NCBI RefSeq assembly: GCF_051175385.1
Contig: NZ_CP195106.1
Coordinates: 2,294,001-2,358,000, forward strand
Direction of reading: 5' to 3'
Length of the DNA: 64,000 bases
Source: Tundrisphaera lichenicola
GTDB taxonomy: Bacteria; Planctomycetota; Planctomycetia; Isosphaerales; Isosphaeraceae
Shown here: one piece after another, positions 41,701 to 50,400 of the stretch
Position numbering within the stretch: the first letter of the stretch is position 1
Layout: every line of letters begins with the position of its first letter
Position numbers and translations under genes: made by a program
Notes under the pieces: generated by a model
Seen by the model: the letters and a program-made list of their open reading frames with translations, nothing else
What the model was told of the DNA's origin: nothing
The model's database searches: none

Positions 41701-43796
41701 GTGAAAGCCCGACGGTGGTAACACATCCGGCGCTGGCGATGCGGTATTCCGGCGGACTCCGCGTGCTCGTCGGCATCCTGGAAGCGATCGGACGCGATCC
41801 GAAGTTGCAGCGGACCTATAGCTGGGGCGAGGGTAGCCTGGCGAAGTCGAGCGTCTTCAGCCACCTCCTCCGGGCAACCCGGCCCGGCAAGGGGGAGACG
41901 GCCGAAGAGTTCGCCAGCGCCGTCAAGGCGGCGAAGATCGGCGAGAACTCACTGCTCGCCCTGGCGTTCTACGCTCCCCAATGGGCCCGGTTCGTCCAGG
42001 AGGCGTTGGGGTGGCCGCTCTTCGAGGAGGCGGTCTGGTGGTTCCACGCGCACACGAAGGATAGCAGTTGGAGCGTCGATGCCGAGATTCGCGAGGCCTG
42101 GAACGCGGAGATCCGCAAGCTCACTCCCCTGTCGCTCGAAGACCTGACCGAAGGGGCAGTCGACGTCGATTGGTTCCGGCGGACCCATCAGGTACTCGGT
42201 GAGAAGCGCTGGGCCCGGCTCGACGAGTTCGCGAAGTACGCCAGCGGTGGTGGCGGTCACAAGCGGGCGCAACTCTTCGCCGAGGCCATGCTCGACCAGT
42301 TGAAGAAGGCCGATCTGGTCAAGGAGATCGCGGAAAAGCGCAAGCAGGACGCAATCCGTGCCCTGGGCCTGCTCCCCCTCGACCGGAAGGACGCCCGGAA
42401 GGATGTCCTCGAGCGATACAGGACGATGCAGGAGTTCATCCGGGCCAGTCGCCAGTTCGGCTCTCAGCGGCAAGCCTCGGAGAAGCTCGCCGCTAGGATC
42501 GGCCAGGAGAATCTCGCGAGGACGGCCGGCTACTCCGACCCGACCCGCCTCCAGTGGGCGATGGAGGGGCTGGAAACCGCCGACCTGGCCCAGGGGCCGG
42601 TCCGGGTGAGCTTCAAGGACATCACGGTCAGCCTCGCCATCGACTCCGAGGGCCAGCCCGAGATCACGGTGATGCGGGGCGAGCGAGCCCTCAAGAGCCT
42701 CCCCCCGGAAGCCAGGAAAAACGAAGCCATCGGTGAGTTGACCGAGCGAAAGACCCAGCTCAAGCGATCGTCCAGCCGGATGCGAATCTCGCTGGAAGAG
42801 GCGATGTGTCGCGGCGATACCTTCCGTGGAGACTCGCTGGTCGAGTTGATGGGGAATGTCATCCTCCGGCCGATGCTCGAACGACTGGTGTTCATCGGCG
42901 AAGGGATCTGCGGCTACCCCGTGGGTGGGGGGAAGGGCCTCCGAGATCAGGCCGGCAAGGTCGAGCCCATCAAGAAGTCGGAGGTCCTTCGGCTGGCCCA
43001 TCCCGTCGATCTCCTGAAGTCGAAGCACTGGACCGAGTGGCAGAGAGACTGCTTCTCCAGCGAGAGAGTCCAGCCGTTCAAGCAAGTCTTCCGCGAGTTG
43101 TACATTCCGACCTCGCAGGAAAAGCGGGATGCGACCTTCAGCCAAAGATACGCCGGGCAGCAGGTCAACCCCCGGCAAGCCCTCGCTCTTTTGGGAAGTC
43201 GGGGATGGGTGACGGCCCCCGAAGAGGGAGTCTTCCGGACCTTCCACGATGAAAAGCTCGTCGCCTGGATCGAATTCCTCGAGTCCTTCCACACCCCGGC
43301 CGAGATCGAGGGCCTGACTCTGGAACGGATCCGATTCGCCAGGCGCGGGGCCGACGAGGTGATGAAGCTTGGCGACGTCCCGCAACGCCTCTTCAGTGAG
43401 GTGATGCGCGACGTGGACCTGATCGTGAGCGTGGCCCATCGAGGGTCCGTCGATCCCGAAGCCTCGGCCAGCACGGTCGAACTTCGGACCTCGCTCCTCC
43501 GCGAGACGCTCTCCCTGCTCGGGATCAAGAACGTCAGGATCAAGGGATCTCACGTCTTCATCGACGGGACTCTGGGCGAGTACAACGTGCACCTGGGGAG
43601 CGCGACGACGCAGATGATGCCGGGGGGGACGCTCTTCATCGTGCCGGTCCACAGCCAGCACCGAGGGCGAATCTTCCTGCCCTTCGCCGATGACGACCCC
43701 AAGACCGCCGAGATCCTCACCAAGGTCATCCTGCTGGCGAGAGACGGGGAGATCAAGGACCCGAATCTCCTCGATCAGATCCGATCGCGAGGGTGA
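38718..43796 (+). CDS. Giant DUF4132-domain protein
   Basis: 1692 aa, cytoplasmic, no membrane segment. The first ~900 residues are helical with HEAT-like repeats (AHVLGMIAIRETFDPLRFA, GDAAGDVRETAVKAMSRLK, DLRRSVLNLILSLKDDQAL). The C-terminal ~500 residues hold DUF4132: LRLAHPVDLLKSKHWTEWQ, PFKQVFRELYIPTSQEK, FSQRYAGQQVNPRQALALLGSRGW, ISVAHRGS-like VSVAHRGSVDPEAS, and VFIDGTLGEYNVHLGSA. DUF4132 proteins sometimes travel with MoxR ATPases and von Willebrand proteins, but neither is present here. Their biochemical role is unknown. It follows the small 145-aa gene by 5 bp and is followed by the convergent tspO. Confidence 0.88.
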   Translation: MLKQEEIEKRIEAARKVKPWLEARMDRLAKLDGDTRTVGRRILGYNEKGKRVEDSPWNYRRNAVEHMKPLPESELLRLGEALFPRDSDAFKAAWAIQAKLPYQTGYSRKPFRAPGRPDLFIDVRRSFLANLLQALEGIDEDLPWLAAHAGHVSGYYASHEVGLLLAGAVDLGGSRGSQVEQILRESASGLHEVGQMGRHVTTAFLCSGKPDCWEFIEKLLMAAQRQEGLRQVILESIDFSHPDAFRRMLRLIEDENLVRFSATVRAVDVWLGMPLDSVSTKYVSETLRSITSFLDDNQARDEAIFGDDAERAFLGLWSMAFDDAPATIIEAEKLLHHAREDHRFVAAHVLGMIAIRETFDPLRFAVDDPDPRVASHAASLAIAELKRDPLGDEDESEEDDALAKERSLFGYYATMPIPQGSGDLFDRLARLYGRTPAKPGNQEPLVWPWMKVDVQRQGVADQLVDALGDRPASCLLPYLDAMSSPQRARVAYLLAKLPRLDAEARATLVKLVGDAAGDVRETAVKAMSRLKIAPEDLDKLESLLDRKRSDLRRSVLNLILSLKDDQALASAARLTSAKGLPKRLAGLDLLCQMRDAGRSIAKGRAIAEIYRDSRKELERDEQVYLDKLTQVEVVAITLDDAAGLMDNSRRTPPSLPKARGVKFGTPAALALVKHCIDRIHKHREEPVSFKNYLGDMQDHPLGSISSWSFPSPMESEAGKLKVRPFEDLPLGEVWWKAWEERPKVAKDPDGLEGIRALVLSSLLEEDRASRGTGWRAELMERLVGKLPKAKYLNVLNHILQWVSFHRTDGNIADFALDGLETILASIPPEKVSEKIKSSNYYGDEDYEFRDQIGQFQALTTTLKTFADQKGQWTVEHTKRLFGLQRWIDEPLGIGESGQESGTKGKKAKSGSEKITRSRVGWDRLLEAFQAGWANEHDLFDHLLGPRPLSQYNASSQFDAIRHSTAALYRKELPEAVVPIVQKAMDRILEIELARGESPTVVTHPALAMRYSGGLRVLVGILEAIGRDPKLQRTYSWGEGSLAKSSVFSHLLRATRPGKGETAEEFASAVKAAKIGENSLLALAFYAPQWARFVQEALGWPLFEEAVWWFHAHTKDSSWSVDAEIREAWNAEIRKLTPLSLEDLTEGAVDVDWFRRTHQVLGEKRWARLDEFAKYASGGGGHKRAQLFAEAMLDQLKKADLVKEIAEKRKQDAIRALGLLPLDRKDARKDVLERYRTMQEFIRASRQFGSQRQASEKLAARIGQENLARTAGYSDPTRLQWAMEGLETADLAQGPVRVSFKDITVSLAIDSEGQPEITVMRGERALKSLPPEARKNEAIGELTERKTQLKRSSSRMRISLEEAMCRGDTFRGDSLVELMGNVILRPMLERLVFIGEGICGYPVGGGKGLRDQAGKVEPIKKSEVLRLAHPVDLLKSKHWTEWQRDCFSSERVQPFKQVFRELYIPTSQEKRDATFSQRYAGQQVNPRQALALLGSRGWVTAPEEGVFRTFHDEKLVAWIEFLESFHTPAEIEGLTLERIRFARRGADEVMKLGDVPQRLFSEVMRDVDLIVSVAHRGSVDPEASASTVELRTSLLRETLSLLGIKNVRIKGSHVFIDGTLGEYNVHLGSATTQMMPGGTLFIVPVHSQHRGRIFLPFADDDPKTAEILTKVILLARDGEIKDPNLLDQIRSRG

Positions 43797-43884
43797 TCGC
43801 GCCGAATTCGACAGGCACTCACCAATCCAATGACATGCAATTGATTTACAGCAACTAGTTTTTCCTCGAGCCGCTCACGAGCGG

Positions 43885-44289
43885 CTATCGCCCTCCCCAA
43901 TTCATCGCCGTGATCGACAATTGAAGGATCGTGGCCAGTGAGACCCAGATCAGATAAGGGACCTGTGCGAGGGCCACCCATCGGTAGTGCCGCCAGATGG
44001 CCACCATGCACCAGAGGATCGTGCCCCAGACGATCAGGATGTCCAGCGCCGCCATCGGCAGGTTCCGCAGGCCGAACTGAATCGGGGTGAAGATCAGGTT
44101 CGCCACCAGGTTGATCAGGAAGGGCAAAGCCACGAGGCGCGGCACCTTGCGCCGGATTGACTGGACGAAGACGAACCCGAAGCTGACCAGGAGGATGGGA
44201 TAGAGAATCTGCCAGATCAGACCGATGATGGAAGGGGCGGGTGTCCACGATGGTTTCGACAGCGTCTGATACCATTCCATCCACGACAT
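43885..44289 (-). CDS. TspO/MBR family tryptophan-rich membrane protein
   Basis: 134 aa from the ATG at 44289 (MSWMEWYQTLSKPSWTP), which matches the usual TspO beginning. Five membrane helices: IGLIWQILYPILLVSFGF, LVALPFLINLVANLIF, MAALDILIVWGTILWCMV, WVALAQVPYLIWVSLATILQL. Conserved family points are WTPAPSIIGLIWQILY, NLIFTPIQFGLRN and PYLIWVSLATILQLSI...MN. TspO proteins bind porphyrins and lipids and take part in stress signalling. It is convergent with the DUF4132 gene and divergent from the DUF3050 gene. Confidence 0.87.
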   Translation of the reverse strand: MSWMEWYQTLSKPSWTPAPSIIGLIWQILYPILLVSFGFVFVQSIRRKVPRLVALPFLINLVANLIFTPIQFGLRNLPMAALDILIVWGTILWCMVAIWRHYRWVALAQVPYLIWVSLATILQLSITAMNWGGR

Positions 44290-44497
44290 ATCCGCGACCT
44301 CGGGTCTTGGCGTCAAGGCGATTGTTCGGTTCTAGCTGGCGTTGTACTCATCGAGGTAGGTTTCTTTCAAGCGAGTCTCACTCAATATTCCTCCAACCTC
44401 TGACACCTCAGGCTCTCGCGATCCAACTGCTCGATCGAGTATCGTTCGGCTATAATGAGGCTGCGGTACCGCCCTCATACCTCAGTCGGACAAGATC

Positions 44498-45307
44498 GTG
44501 CCCTCGCCAAGAATCGACTTCATTCATCATCGCATCCGGCCCCTCCGAGAAGCCCTCCTGACACACCCGGTTTACGATCGAATCGACAACCTCGAAGCAT
44601 TGCGCCGGTTCATGGCGTTCCACGTTTATGCCGTCTGGGACTTCATGTCACTACTCAAAGGGTTGCAACGTCGTCTCTGCTGCGTGGAGGTGCCCTGGAC
44701 CCCTCCCTCGAACCCCGCCGCCTGCCGCCTGGTCAACCAGATCGTGGTGGGGGAGGAATCCGACCTGGATGATGAGGGAAACCCCTCCAGCCATTTCGAC
44801 CTCTACCTCAAGGCGATGCGGAAATGCGGGGCCGATACGAATCCGATCGTTCGACTGATAGAGGAGATCCGGCGAGGGGCCAGAGTCCGACCAGCCATCG
44901 AAACGGTCGACCTCCCTGCCCCAGTTCGGCGGTTCCTGTCCGAAACGTTCGAGGTCATCGAAAGCGACGAATTACCTGCCATCGCCTCCGCCTTCACCTT
45001 CGGGAGAGAGGGCTTGCTGCCTGATGTCTTCCGCCGGATCGTGGAAGAGTTGGGGACGACGAACGGGACGGCACTGGACGTGTTCCGCTACTACCTCGAC
45101 CGCCACATCGAGGTGGACGATGGCGAGCATGGCCCGATGGCAGAGCGGTTGGTGGAAGACCTCTGCGGCGACGACCCGGCCCGTTGGGCTCGTGCCGAAT
45201 CCGCGGCGGTCCGTGCCCTCGAAGCCCGGCTCGATCTCTGGGATGGGATTGGCCGTGGTTTGGTCGTTCCGAACCGGGAGCCGGAAACGACCATACGTCC
45301 CGGGTGA
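44498..45307 (+). CDS. DUF3050 (haem oxygenase-like fold) protein
   Basis: 269 aa, GTG start. The N-terminus (IDFIHHRIRPLREALLTHPVYDRI) and RRFMAFHVYAVWDFMSLLKGLQRRL are characteristic of DUF3050, whose all-helical architecture belongs to the haem-oxygenase-like superfamily; the histidines and glutamates in FMAFHVYAVWDF, ...NQIVVGEESD, SHFDLYLKAM and YYLDRHIEVDDGEHG are candidate metal ligands for a diiron-type site. Members of this superfamily include diiron oxidases, but DUF3050 itself has no known reaction. It is followed 39 bp later by a mini alpha/beta hydrolase, possibly in the same transcript. Confidence 0.88.
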   Translation: MPSPRIDFIHHRIRPLREALLTHPVYDRIDNLEALRRFMAFHVYAVWDFMSLLKGLQRRLCCVEVPWTPPSNPAACRLVNQIVVGEESDLDDEGNPSSHFDLYLKAMRKCGADTNPIVRLIEEIRRGARVRPAIETVDLPAPVRRFLSETFEVIESDELPAIASAFTFGREGLLPDVFRRIVEELGTTNGTALDVFRYYLDRHIEVDDGEHGPMAERLVEDLCGDDPARWARAESAAVRALEARLDLWDGIGRGLVVPNREPETTIRPG

Positions 45308-45346
45308 TCGCGGGAGAGTTTGTTTTCCATTCGGAGTCCGCGTCCG

Positions 45347-45814
45347 ATGAAGATCCTCTTCCTCCACGGATGGCATTCGGTGCCTGGCGGTTTGAAACCG
45401 ACGCATCTGATCGATCACGGACACGAGGTGATCAACCCGAGCCTCGATGATGATGACTTCGACGACGCAGTCCAGACCGCTCAGGGGGAGTTCGACCTGC
45501 ACCAACCCGCCGTGATCGTGGGCTCTTCTCGGGGAGGAGCCGTGGCGATGAACCTCGACTCGGGTTCGAAGCCCTTGGTCCTGCTCTGCCCGGCCTGGAA
45601 GCGTTGGGGCTCCGCCATGACGGTCAAGCCCGGCACCCTGATCCTGCACTCGGAAGCCGACGCCGTCGTCCCAATTGTTGAAAGTCGAGAACTCTTGAGG
45701 AACAGCGGCCTGCTCGAGTCGGCCCTGATCGTCGTGGGCAATGATCATCGACTCGCCGATCCCGGGCCGCTAGAGGCCATGAGGAAGGCCTGCGAGCAGG
45801 TGCACATGAGCTGA
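45347..45814 (+). CDS. Small alpha/beta hydrolase (RBBP9/YdeN-like)
   Basis: 155 aa from the ATG at 45347. Minimal alpha/beta hydrolase: ILFLHGWHSVPGG (oxyanion), VIVGSSRGGAVAM (nucleophile serine in GSSRGG), ILHSEADAVVPI (acid), VVGNDHRLADPGPL (histidine). The catalytic triad is therefore complete although the protein is only ~60% of the usual length. Substrates are unknown for this class. It follows the DUF3050 gene closely and is upstream of a response regulator. Confidence 0.87.
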   Translation: MKILFLHGWHSVPGGLKPTHLIDHGHEVINPSLDDDDFDDAVQTAQGEFDLHQPAVIVGSSRGGAVAMNLDSGSKPLVLLCPAWKRWGSAMTVKPGTLILHSEADAVVPIVESRELLRNSGLLESALIVVGNDHRLADPGPLEAMRKACEQVHMS

Positions 45815-46035
45815 GTCCGGACGACGGTCAATTTAGGGGAAACCACCGGCCAGTCCAGAGATCGAGCCTCCACCGCTGGGTACCATCCCGAGACTTCGCG
45901 AGAGAGCCATCCTGCCGCACTCCGGTGGGCGCGTTGGCCGGAACTCGATACCATGTCGCGGGGGCGGGCCGGGACAGCCTTGGCGTTCCGGCGGAGGCTT
46001 TGGCATTTGCGACTCTGGGGGAAGGAAGGTGGCCG

Positions 46036-46458
46036 ATGGATCGGCGGATCTCGCTGCTCCTCGTGGAAGACGAGGACGTGTTGAGGATGCTCGTGGGCGA
46101 GTTCCTCCGGAGCGAAGGATTCGTGATCTCCGAGGCGAGCGACGGTGGCGAAGGCGTTCGCAAGTACCTTGAAGAAGGCCCGTTCGATCTGCTCTTGGTC
46201 GACCTCAACTTGCCGGTCTTCTCGGGGGTCGAGGTCTGCCGGAAGATCAAGCAGTCCAACCCCCTTCAGAAAATAATGATCTGTAGCGCGGCGATCGACC
46301 CCAAGCATGAAGTCCAACTGGTTGGCCTGGGAGTGGACCATTTCCTGACCAAGCCCTACCATCCGGCCAATCTCGTCGTCCAGATTCGACTGGAACTCGC
46401 ACGAGCCGCCAATCCTACCCCGTCGACGATTCTTACGACGGAAACACGACCGGCCTGA
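46036..46458 (+). CDS. Single-domain response regulator
   Basis: 140 aa from the ATG at 46036. A receiver domain with the acidic pair Glu11/Asp12, phospho-acceptor Asp56 in LLVDLNLP, Ser84 in MICSAA and Lys106 in LTKPYHP. It has only a short C-terminal tail (TPSTILTTETRPA) and no output domain, so it acts through protein contact like CheY or SpdR-type relays. No histidine kinase is nearby; the large Ser/Thr kinase is 1 kb downstream. Confidence 0.92.
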   Translation: MDRRISLLLVEDEDVLRMLVGEFLRSEGFVISEASDGGEGVRKYLEEGPFDLLLVDLNLPVFSGVEVCRKIKQSNPLQKIMICSAAIDPKHEVQLVGLGVDHFLTKPYHPANLVVQIRLELARAANPTPSTILTTETRPA

Positions 46459-46595
46459 GGCCGCTCTACTATCAGGCCGGCCGCTGGTCAATCGAAGCGT
46501 CTTGAACTAAGATGGGCGATCGGTCGAGCCCGGACCGAACCGGGCCCCGACGTCCGCGATTCTACTCAGTAGCCCGCCCCGAGGAGGACGGTAGC

Positions 46596-47099
46596 ATGGC
46601 AGGGAAACCCCAGAACCGGCGCGAGTTGCGCCGACAATACGACGCCGCCGAGCCCCTCGACCCGATGGAAGAAGATGCCGTCGACTCCGTGGAGGTCGAC
46701 GACGAAGAGGAAGAAAAGAAACCTAAGAAGAAGAAGGCACCCGCCAAACCCAAGGCGAAGGCGGTCAAGGCGGTCAAGCCCTCGGCCCGGATGCGCATCG
46801 TCTGGACGGTATTGAACGACGCTTTCAAGCCGGTCGGAACCTTCGAATTCAATCAGAAAGAAGCCGCCGAGGCCCGCGCCGCCGAACTGACCGCCAAGGG
46901 GAAGGGAACTCACTTCGTCCAGAAGACGAAGGAGCCAATGCCCGACGATGCCCCAGGCCTGGGCGCGGCAATTCCGCGACCGGTGATTGCCCCGGAACCG
47001 GTCGCCGTCAAACTGGATGACGTACCAGTTGAGGATGAAAACGAGGAAGAAGAAGAGGAAATGGAAGAAGAAGAGGAAATCGAAGAGGAGGAGGAGTGA
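46596..47099 (+). CDS. Hypothetical protein with Lys-rich linker and poly-glutamate tail
   Basis: 167 aa from the ATG at 46596, which has GAGGAGG nine bases upstream. It has a basic N-terminus, an acidic patch (VDSVEVDDEEEEKK), a lysine/alanine block like a histone H1 tail (KKKKAPAKPKAKAVKAVK), a short folded core (MRIVWTVLNDAFKPVGTFEFNQKEAAEARAAEL) and an extreme glutamate tail. The folded core with WTVLNDAFKPVGTFEF is the only part that might be a domain. Function unknown; the charge layout suggests nucleic acid or ribosome contact. A tRNA-Ile gene follows on the opposite strand. Confidence 0.75.
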   Translation: MAGKPQNRRELRRQYDAAEPLDPMEEDAVDSVEVDDEEEEKKPKKKKAPAKPKAKAVKAVKPSARMRIVWTVLNDAFKPVGTFEFNQKEAAEARAAELTAKGKGTHFVQKTKEPMPDDAPGLGAAIPRPVIAPEPVAVKLDDVPVEDENEEEEEEMEEEEEIEEEEE

Positions 47100-47113
47100 G
47101 GAGGATCGAAGAA

Positions 47114-47187
47114 TGGGCGCACGAGGATTTGAACCTCGGACCTCACCCTTATCAGGGGTGCGCTCTAGCCAACTGAGCTATGCGCCC
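47114..47187 (-). tRNA. tRNA-Ile (anticodon GAT)
   Basis: 74-nt cloverleaf on the minus strand starting GGGCGCATAGCTCAGTTGG; the anticodon loop reads CTGATAA, so the anticodon is GAT (isoleucine ATC). The T arm is GAGG-TTCAAAT-CCTC and the acceptor stem GGGCGCA/TGCGCCC closes fully with discriminator A. CCA is not encoded. It stands alone rather than inside an rRNA operon. Confidence 0.97.
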
Positions 47188-47207
47188 TTCGTCGAACCAC
47201 GAGAGTG

Positions 47208-47235
47208 ATTGTAATTCCTCGCCGTTCAGAGTCAA
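47208..47235 (-). promoter_or_regulatory. Sigma70-type promoter of tRNA-Ile
   Basis: Read on the minus strand: TTGACT (47235-47230), a 16-base spacer, TACAAT (47213-47208). The -10 box is 20 bases ahead of the first tRNA base, leaving room for a short leader. Confidence 0.75.
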
Positions 47236-47471
47236 CTCCCTACCGCCCCCAACGACCGGATAGTGCCGCCGAGTCCCTACCTGGCGGCCTACCCGGTTGC
47301 TCATGTAAGATCTTTCTGGATCGCAAAAATTCGTCCGCAATAGCCGCAACACTCTGGGTGGGACGCCCATCGTAGTCCTCCCCAGATCGCTCACCTAAGT
47401 AACTCCTCGGGGTCATTTCAGCTTCCACAAATGAGACCCGAGGGGCCCCTGGGCCCGAGAAAGGGAAGTCG

Positions 47472-50400
47472 ATGCCGGCGATCGACACGACGGAAGCCCT
47501 CATCGAGGTGATCCGGAAGAGCGAGCTCCTGATCGAGTCACAGCTCGCGGCATTCCTCGATCGGAAGCGGGACGAGGGCTCCTTCCCGGGGGAACCTTAC
47601 AAACTCGCCCAGCAATTCGTCTTCGAAGGGCTCCTGACGAAATATCAGGCCGAGCAACTCCTGGCGGGCCGCTACCGGAATTTCGTCCTCGCTGGCAAAT
47701 ACAAGCTCCTGGAGCAACTGGGCCGAGGGGGGATGGCGACGGTCTTCCTCTGCGAGCACCAGGTCATGAAGCGGCTCGTGGCGGTCAAGATCCTCCCGAA
47801 GGTGCATGCGGACGATCGCGAACTCCTGGGCCGGTTCCACCGAGAGGCCCGGGCCCTCTCTCAGCTCAGCCATCCTAATATCGTCGCCGCCTACGACGTC
47901 GATCATGCCAACAACATCCACTTTTTGGTCATGGAGTATGTCGACGGAGGCGATCTCGACTTCATCGTTCAGAAGGCCGGTCCGATGGGGTTCGAGCGGG
48001 CGGCCCACTACATCCGCCAGGCAGCGAATGGGCTCCAGCATGCCCACGAATGTGGACTGGTCCATCGCGACATGAAGCCGGGCAACCTCCTGGTCGACCG
48101 GGCGGGGACCGTCAAGTTGCTCGACCTGGGTCTGGCCCGGATCTTCCATGAATCGACGGACGACCTGACTACCGGCCGCGACGCTCGGATGCTCCTGGGT
48201 ACCGTCGATTATCTGGCCCCCGAACAGGCGCTCAACAGCCACGAGGTCGACATCCGGGCCGACATCTACGGGCTCGGGGCCACGTTCTACTTCCTCCTCA
48301 GCGGCAAGGGGCTCTTCGAAGGCGGGACCATCGCTCAGAAGCTGACCTGGCATCTCCAGAAGCCGCCGAGCTCGATCGCCGAGATCCGCCCCGACGTACC
48401 CTCGGGGCTGGTCCATGTCATCGAGAAGATGCTCGCCAAGAAGGCGGCAGATCGCTATCAGACTCCCCAGGAGGTCGTCGAGGTCCTGACCCCCTGGACC
48501 AGCTCTCCGATCCCTCCGCCGCGCTCCTCCGAGTTGCCCCGTCTCAGCCTGGCCGCCCGAGGTACCGGCCAGCAGTCGAGCGCACCGAGGATTCCACCCC
48601 TTTCGGTACGTACGCTGGTCGCTCCCTTGAGCCAGCATAAGACAGCAGACCAAGTTCCAACGGTTTCCGAGGCCCAGATCCCCTCGCCTAGACCGATTTC
48701 CGAGCATCGAACCCCGGTCCCGGAATCCGTTTCGGCTAAGCCCGCTCCGATCCCGGTCGAACCCGGAATCGTCGAGCTTCCTCCCCGGAGGACCGGAAAG
48801 GAGCGGCTCACCCGACGGATCCCGGCCATCGCTTGCGGCCTGTTCTTGCTAGCGGCCGCCGCCTTCTGGCCTTTCGGGTGGATTGGATTGGGCGATTCTT
48901 CGGAGGTCCCAGGACGTTCGAACCCGTCGTTTGAATCGGGAGCAACGGATACCGTTCGTGACGATTTGATAGTTGCCGGGCCAGGACGATCTCCCGATGC
49001 CAGTTTCTCGATCGCATCGCCAGATCGTCCTGGTCGGAAATTCTCCACCCTCTCCGAAGCGATCCGCGTGGCAAGGTCAGGCGACAGCATCCTCGTTAGA
49101 GGTCGTCTCATGACCGAGGCGATCGAGATCTCTGATGTCGAAGGGACGCCTCCAAATCTGACGATCCAGGCCGAGGATTCCCCGAACTCCTCGACCCCGA
49201 TCGTCTGGCGAGCCCCTCGAGACCTGGCCAAGGGTCGCGCGCTCCTGGACGTTGCCGGGCTCGAAGGCTTCCACCTCCGCGGGTTCGTCCTGGATGGTGA
49301 GGGGCGGCTCCCCGAATTGATCCGGCTATCCGGTCGAGCCGGAGGGTCGGTACTTGAGGACCTCGAGCTTTCTGGGGCGACCCGAGCTGACCTGGTGGTC
49401 CGCGGATGGTCAGGGGAATCTTCCCGGCCTGCGGTGCTCCGCAACGTCCGATTCGAGACCAAGCACGAGATCGACGCCGCGATCGATTTCGACACCGATC
49501 CCGACCGCCCGAACCTGACATCGGATTCGATCCGGATCGATTCTTGCCGATTCGTCGGCCCATTCCACTCGGCGATCCTGATCGCCGGATGCTTGACAGG
49601 GCTGGAGTTGCGCGGATCTCGGTTCCAGGGTGCAACCGATGGGCTTCGCTATCGAAAGGATGAAGACCGCGAGCCGATCCGGGCCCAACTATCGAACAAT
49701 GTCTTCTCGGATCTCCGCCGCGGGATCCATTTCGAGACCACGCCACCCGCCTCGTCCAGTGATCTGCTCCTGCTCAACAATCTCTTCGTCAATACCCCTC
49801 GCCTGGCGAGCCTCGACAAGGTTTCGGTCCAACCTTCGACGATTTTCGGGCGATGGATCTGGGCCGAATCGGGCCGGGATGATCACGTCGCTCCCCCCGG
49901 TGATCGCTACTTCCGGAAGGTGTTCGATCTGGGCGAAATTCCCGAGAAGGCCCGTCTCGACATCAGCTGCGACGAGTCATTCACCGTCTGGCTCAATGGG
50001 TCCGAGGTGGGCGGGGATCCTTCGAGCCACTATTCGCAACGCGTCTTCTCGTTCAAGATCGCCGACTGGCTCCAGCGAGGGCAGAACGTCCTCGCGGTCA
50101 AGGGAAATAACAATCCCGATCGGCTCGACGAGAACCTCGAGACCGCGGCGGGTCTCCTCGCCCAGATCACCGACGGATCGGGCGGCAAAAACATGGCTTT
50201 GGTCCAGACCGATGAGACCTGGAAGTGGGCCGATCAGGCCTCGGAAGGTTGGAACCAGCTCAAGTTCGATGATCAAGCCTGGAAATCCGTACGACTTATG
50301 GTCGACCTGCGATGGATCTGGCCCTGGACGTACGCGGTCTGGGACTCGACTGTCCAGTCCCAGCTTTTGCCGCCCCTGGAACCGATCCAGCTCAAGGCCT

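Noticed and set aside
41949..43661. A 570-codon minus-strand open frame
   Set aside because: Antisense to the DUF4132 gene with no recognisable motif.
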